NCBI RefSeq assembly: GCF_019345525.1
Contig: NZ_JAHKRA010000003.1
Span: 62,001 to 126,000 of the forward strand
From: Flavobacterium sp. NKUCC04_CG
GTDB taxonomy: Bacteria > Bacteroidota > Bacteroidia > Flavobacteriales > Flavobacteriaceae
Direction of reading: 5' to 3'
DNA length: 64,000 nt
Below are positions 60,901 through 64,000 of the stretch, piece after piece. Each line of letters opens with the position of its first letter. Positions within the stretch are counted from its first letter, which is position 1. The notes beneath the pieces were generated by a model. The model saw nothing but the letters and a program-made list of their open reading frames with translations. It was not told where the DNA came from and did not search any database. Both the position numbers and the translations under genes were made by a program.

Positions 60901-63899
60901 ACCGAATAACAACCTGTATTAATATCTTCAACTCTTACATATACAACAGCTGCAACAGCATTTGAAAAAGAAACAGGTGTATCTATAGGTAAAACCCCAT
61001 TCTCGGCATGTGCTTGTTGTACGTGAAATGTAACCTGGTAATTAGCAGGATTTAATCCATTTAATATTTCTGGTATTTTTGTAGTTAAGTCATAAATCAC
61101 TTCTCTTCCCAATACGTCAACACAACTTGAAAGTGGTGTAGGTTGTGCAATAACAGGTCCTTGAGTTACTCTCAATTTTACCGGTACCACTTCGAAACAA
61201 GTCGAGCGTGCAAAAGCAACTCTGGCATAAATCATTTCCTCAACAGGTCTGTTATTATTATACGGACTAGCTAAAGGTCTTAAATTTTGGCTTGCATCAG
61301 CACTCGAAATATGGTATGTAATTACCAAATCTGGAGTCATTGCTCTACCCAATATTTGTGTAGAAATTGCATCTAAAACAAATGTTCCAATACCGTCGTT
61401 ATTAGCATCACAATAATCAATAACTAAACCTTGATTTAAAGCTGGTAAATTCTCAATGCGCAATTCTAATGGTCCTACATTATAGCAACCGGTTGTTGTA
61501 TTTAAAGCACGTACCCAAATAATTGTCGGTCCAGAAATAAAGGTATCCGGCAGTGCAGTTAATGGATTTCCAAGTTCTGCTTCTAATTGGTTGCGGTAAT
61601 ACGATATTTCAACATTCGCAAGACCACCTGACAAAGCAAGATTATTTAGTGGCAGATAAAAACTAGCCAAATCTTTTTCAGGAGTAATTGGGCAACCAAT
61701 TGTTGGTCCTACCGGGAAAACAGTCGGTTTTGGCGCGATGACCAATCTAAAATTTGTTGTAGCAAATTCTGTTGGTATTGCTTCATTTTGAACTCTTACA
61801 TAAATAACTTGTCCGTTTGTACCCGGATAAGCCAATGTCAGTTGATCAATGATAGGACGCTGATTGTTTAACGCATCGTTTTGCGTTAAGTGATAAGTAA
61901 CTTTATATCCAGGTGTATTATTAAATACTCTTGGCGTCTGCAAGGTTAAATTAAACACATTATCAACAGCATTTACAGATTCACAAATCTGAAGTGCTGG
62001 TAAAGGGTTTAGATTTAAGTCACAGTTATTAACAATCAATTTAAACGTTTCTATTAATGCACATGGTGTAACAACACCTATTTGATCCACTCTAACCCAA
62101 ATTTGCTTTGGACCATCTGCGATATTAATTGTTTGTGCAAAAGGAATCGTATTAAGATTATTGGCTACCGCATCAGCTTCAGCACCGTAATATTTAAAGG
62201 TAAACTGATTGCTTACTGTTAAAGACGATTCTACATCACGCAAATCAAAAGTTGCGTTACCGATATTGTCTTTACATTGATTTAAATCGATTGGTGTTCC
62301 TAAAATAACTGGACCGACTACTTCTACAGTAATACTGTCAGTAAAGGCACAATCAAAATCATCAACCAATTCATAAGTATAGGTATAAGTACCCGGTGCA
62401 CTAGGTCTAACCGTAGCATTACCTGTTGTACCTTGATTAACTAATCCTTCTGCTGGAAGCCATCTTTTAATATCTGCAACAGGAGTAAAAGATAAATCAG
62501 CTGGAGCTTGCTCATCGGAAAACTCTACCGACCACCAGAAAATATATCCGTCGTCTTGTGCTAAATTATCACGAATAAAAAGCGTCCAATTCCCATTTAT
62601 AGGACTACCTATTAAGGCATCAAAGTTATTATCTATCGGTAAATAATCTCCCGGAATATAAGTTCGTCCTGGTGAATTAATGTTAGTAGGTTCGGTTTGT
62701 CCACCTGCAATCGTCGTAGCACCAGCCTCTGTAAAACAATAGGTCGATCCCAATCCTGGCCCCGAAACTAAATCATCGATAGGGTGTCCAAAAAAGTTAC
62801 CTCCACCAGCTGGTCTAAACAACCAAGTAATCGCACCATTTGGTGCTTGTATCCACATATCCAAATCCCCCGTAAACGAATGCTCTAAATTAATACATAT
62901 TTTAAAATCTCTCATGTGCTCTTCCTCCAAAACCTGATCTGCACAGTATTCATCTACTTTTATTGAAGTATTATATACTCTACCTAATCCATCGGGTAAC
63001 CACGTAGTTCCTGCTAATGGAGGAGTGGGTACAAAAGGAAAAGCAATCATTTCCGGAGCAGCGGTCAGCTGAATATCTTCTCCTAAACAATATACTAGTT
63101 TATCGGAGGCTAAATTAAAATCTACATCTTTTGTCGTTGAAACCAAAACCGTAACTGTTGCTACTTGATCGGAACGACAGCCTGTGGGGTCTTCTATAAT
63201 AAGACTTACTCTATAAGCACCCGGTTCATCGTAGGATGTTGCTACGCGTTGCCCTAAGCCACGAGTACCGTTTTTAAAATCCCACATGTATTTTGCTCCC
63301 TCCGCTGTTTCAGAGAATTCAGCTGCTCCAGTAAAAAAGATTTCTTCACCAACACAAATCTTTACAGTACCATAATCTTCCTCACATACTTTTCCCAGTG
63401 CAGGATTAGCATCCGGCGAGGTTTGTACAATTCGCGGTACCATTATTTGACAAGGCGGCGCACAAGTAATTCTAGCAGAAAAACCTGGAGCGGTATTGGT
63501 GTCATCTGAAGTAAACACTAAGGTAAGACAACCGGTAGCACCATCACCTATTAAGGCAGATACCGTACCCGGCGAATTGGTCCCGGTAAAAGGATCGAGT
63601 CCTATTTGCTGACCTCCTGTACCAATTCCATCAAAAATTGTAAGGAAATCGGCGTTATTTTCAAGTAAAAAGGTTGTGAAATCTAACCTAACGAAAGCAC
63701 CGTCAACATCCGGACAGATAGTCATCGTAATGTTTTCGTCATTAGAGTAGTTTCCATTAAACCCTCCAGAATCGTATACGATTCCCGAACAAGTTCGAAT
63801 GACCCGATTCTCCATCAGATAAGGAGTATTATCCTCCCCTCCCTGTGCAAAGGAAAACAATGAAGTAAATATTAAAAATAAAAATATTATTTGTTTCAT
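57999..63899 (-). CDS. Giant T9SS type B adhesin (CUB-like, PKD, P-domain, ~12 tandem repeats)
   Basis: A 1966-residue surface protein. Signal peptide MKQIIFLFLIFTSLFSFAQ; a CUB-like domain with paired cysteines (about 30-150); a PKD-like domain (about 165-255, MWDFKNGTRGLGQRVATSYDEPGAYRVSL); a P-domain resembling that of proprotein convertases (about 285-480, EHSFTGDLDMWIQAPNG and NGNWTLFIRDNLAQDDG); then about 12 tandem 90-100-residue repeats (about 535-1640), each with a xxC...xFDL opening, YYxxxxDA motif and IWVRV...C strand; and a T9SS type B C-terminal domain (FFTPNGDGHNDTWNIKG). The C-terminal KGHFSLKR ends the sorting signal. A sprF-like gene follows by 7 bp. Confidence 0.94.
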   Translation of the reverse strand: MKQIIFLFLIFTSLFSFAQGGEDNTPYLMENRVIRTCSGIVYDSGGFNGNYSNDENITMTICPDVDGAFVRLDFTTFLLENNADFLTIFDGIGTGGQQIGLDPFTGTNSPGTVSALIGDGATGCLTLVFTSDDTNTAPGFSARITCAPPCQIMVPRIVQTSPDANPALGKVCEEDYGTVKICVGEEIFFTGAAEFSETAEGAKYMWDFKNGTRGLGQRVATSYDEPGAYRVSLIIEDPTGCRSDQVATVTVLVSTTKDVDFNLASDKLVYCLGEDIQLTAAPEMIAFPFVPTPPLAGTTWLPDGLGRVYNTSIKVDEYCADQVLEEEHMRDFKICINLEHSFTGDLDMWIQAPNGAITWLFRPAGGGNFFGHPIDDLVSGPGLGSTYCFTEAGATTIAGGQTEPTNINSPGRTYIPGDYLPIDNNFDALIGSPINGNWTLFIRDNLAQDDGYIFWWSVEFSDEQAPADLSFTPVADIKRWLPAEGLVNQGTTGNATVRPSAPGTYTYTYELVDDFDCAFTDSITVEVVGPVILGTPIDLNQCKDNIGNATFDLRDVESSLTVSNQFTFKYYGAEADAVANNLNTIPFAQTINIADGPKQIWVRVDQIGVVTPCALIETFKLIVNNCDLNLNPLPALQICESVNAVDNVFNLTLQTPRVFNNTPGYKVTYHLTQNDALNNQRPIIDQLTLAYPGTNGQVIYVRVQNEAIPTEFATTNFRLVIAPKPTVFPVGPTIGCPITPEKDLASFYLPLNNLALSGGLANVEISYYRNQLEAELGNPLTALPDTFISGPTIIWVRALNTTTGCYNVGPLELRIENLPALNQGLVIDYCDANNDGIGTFVLDAISTQILGRAMTPDLVITYHISSADASQNLRPLASPYNNNRPVEEMIYARVAFARSTCFEVVPVKLRVTQGPVIAQPTPLSSCVDVLGREVIYDLTTKIPEILNGLNPANYQVTFHVQQAHAENGVLPIDTPVSFSNAVAAVVYVRVEDINTGCYSVVFISLRSVLGPVIQPIANYTICDGEEGDGFAVFNLSDRIASITNGQLGLLVSFHANQNNAANNTGNLPANYQNIVAYNQTIYVRVQSTVSGCVVIKPMNLAVVALPVLNIPTTRVAICNSSANGQGTFDLLSLVEGLQNGIPGLDIHFYETQANAIEGLRVNRIPNPQEYNNLNPINPVVWVRANNFATGCFVVKPLYLVVTAAPIMPIRLDDIVQCTAIGTPDRGIFDLTVKTPVILAAQTLNDPGSLVVSYYLTEADAQIGLTRSITGPTAFRNTVNPQTIWVRVQNVDTKCYAIGSFVIKISNPLPLVQPNQIVVCQETLPNNGRHVFDLTQRELQILGGGLIFGTDFKYFLNRDDAERGNNAIPNPDGYTNISNPQTFWVVVTNREGCKSMVSLTVKVTPLPEPNLTPAALEVCEGEAGRGRGRFDLHLADADIKNHDNNLVLDYYTSEIEAIAGDEAGKIDFPEAYVSVSRTIWIRVSNQPTIGANTCFVIVPLKLIVNPVPFVNPLRPLMGCEEKTDGFYTFNLKDKYGEILNGRNANDFDIFYYHTRVLADEGIAVPMALIYTNMVEGEETIWVRLVNKKTGCFYVAPLRLKVEEAVFAFDIKTSPLIYCDDNDVVPVNDGFTRIDLTVNDADIIGTQNIPANQLRVVYFASEQDFLNNRPIADPTQFINTSSPQTIIAVVRYINPELFCEANVQFQVIVHKRPELLPIAGGYICEDLNSKEVTGFLIDTRLDSKLYNFIWRLNGGIIAGANLSYYNAKTPGTYTVSTTDKVTGCDSFNVITVVVTKIAPFSVTIDETVGNRDEMSEDGKQTIVVNVLDRNTPPGVYEFALDEGVYQNSNVFYDVTAGEHLVWVRDRLTGACAVSKLVSVMNYPKFFTPNGDGHNDTWNIKGLISQPDAKIYIFDRFGKLLKQVSPAGEGWDGTFGGRPVPSTDYWFTVEYNDLQGNRREFKGHFSLKR

Positions 63900-64000
63900 C
63901 TTTATGGTTTATTATTTAGAAGTTGGATTAATCTTAATTATATAATTAGTATTATCAATACGATAGGAGATTCTAAAATTAGCGAAAAAATTCAAATCGT

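Overview
The window is a chromosomal segment of a Bacteroidota bacterium, most likely a member of the Flavobacteriaceae. The evidence is the AT-rich sequence, promoters of the TTG/TTTG...TAnnTTTG type (the Bacteroidota -33/-7 boxes), few Shine-Dalgarno sequences, a PorP/SprF protein next to a giant adhesin with a type IX secretion (T9SS type B) C-terminus, an S46 dipeptidyl-peptidase, a folK-deoxynucleoside kinase fusion, and the order CBS protein-nadK-DUF6089-uppS-bamA-ompH-ompH-murI. There is no rRNA, CRISPR array, transposase, integrase or prophage; nearly everything is core genome.

Layout. 1-3342: end of the rod-shape operon (mreD partial, mrdA/PBP2, rodA). 3409-4029: secreted coiled-coil protein. 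4189-4379: two identical tRNA-Phe genes on the minus strand, back to back with the promoter of the coaX-OMP-lptC-small membrane protein operon (4508-7288). 7600-9705: a SurA/PpiD-type periplasmic foldase; 9976-10848: fabD. 10920-14627: galE, a DegT-type sugar aminotransferase and the Kdo transferase kdtA/waaA (surface glycans). 14725-20606: a lipoprotein, an M1 aminopeptidase, a lipoprotein tyrosine/lipid phosphatase and a DPP11-like S46 peptidase. 20739-29601: a small acidic lipoprotein, a GH3-family protein, DUF2797, AsmA, sppA and the folK-dNK fusion.

29573-34794: a TrmH-type methyltransferase and a small FUSC-like membrane protein separated by an octamer tandem array, then mutS, tRNA-Gly, and two identical tRNA-Leu genes exactly 700 bp apart flanking a YegP/DUF1508 gene. 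34872-38802: the least familiar part, with an unknown single-pass membrane protein, a 54-residue lipoprotein, and a TPR sensor kinase with its response regulator. 39118-42676: clpX, clpP and tig (protein quality control), with a long palindrome at the tig promoter. 42781-47554: a holin-like membrane protein, an SGNH-hydrolase lipoprotein, a FadL-type porin, an alpha/beta hydrolase and pdxJ. 47647-56263: the conserved envelope run CBS protein, nadK, DUF6089, uppS, bamA, two Skp/OmpH chaperones and murI. 56429-63899: gamma carbonic anhydrase, a PorP/SprF-like protein and a 1966-residue repeat adhesin.

The genes mainly build and maintain the Gram-negative envelope: peptidoglycan (PBP2, RodA, MurI, UppS), LPS (KdtA, LptC, GalE), outer-membrane proteins (BamA, OmpH, PpiD) and T9SS cargo. 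I did not find a convincing new multi-gene system. The most distinctive signals are the 8-bp repeat array between trmH and the FUSC-like gene, the long Skp-like protein, the SprF/giant-adhesin pair, the palindrome at tig, a possible leaderless murI promoter, and the small-lipoprotein/TPR-kinase neighbourhood.
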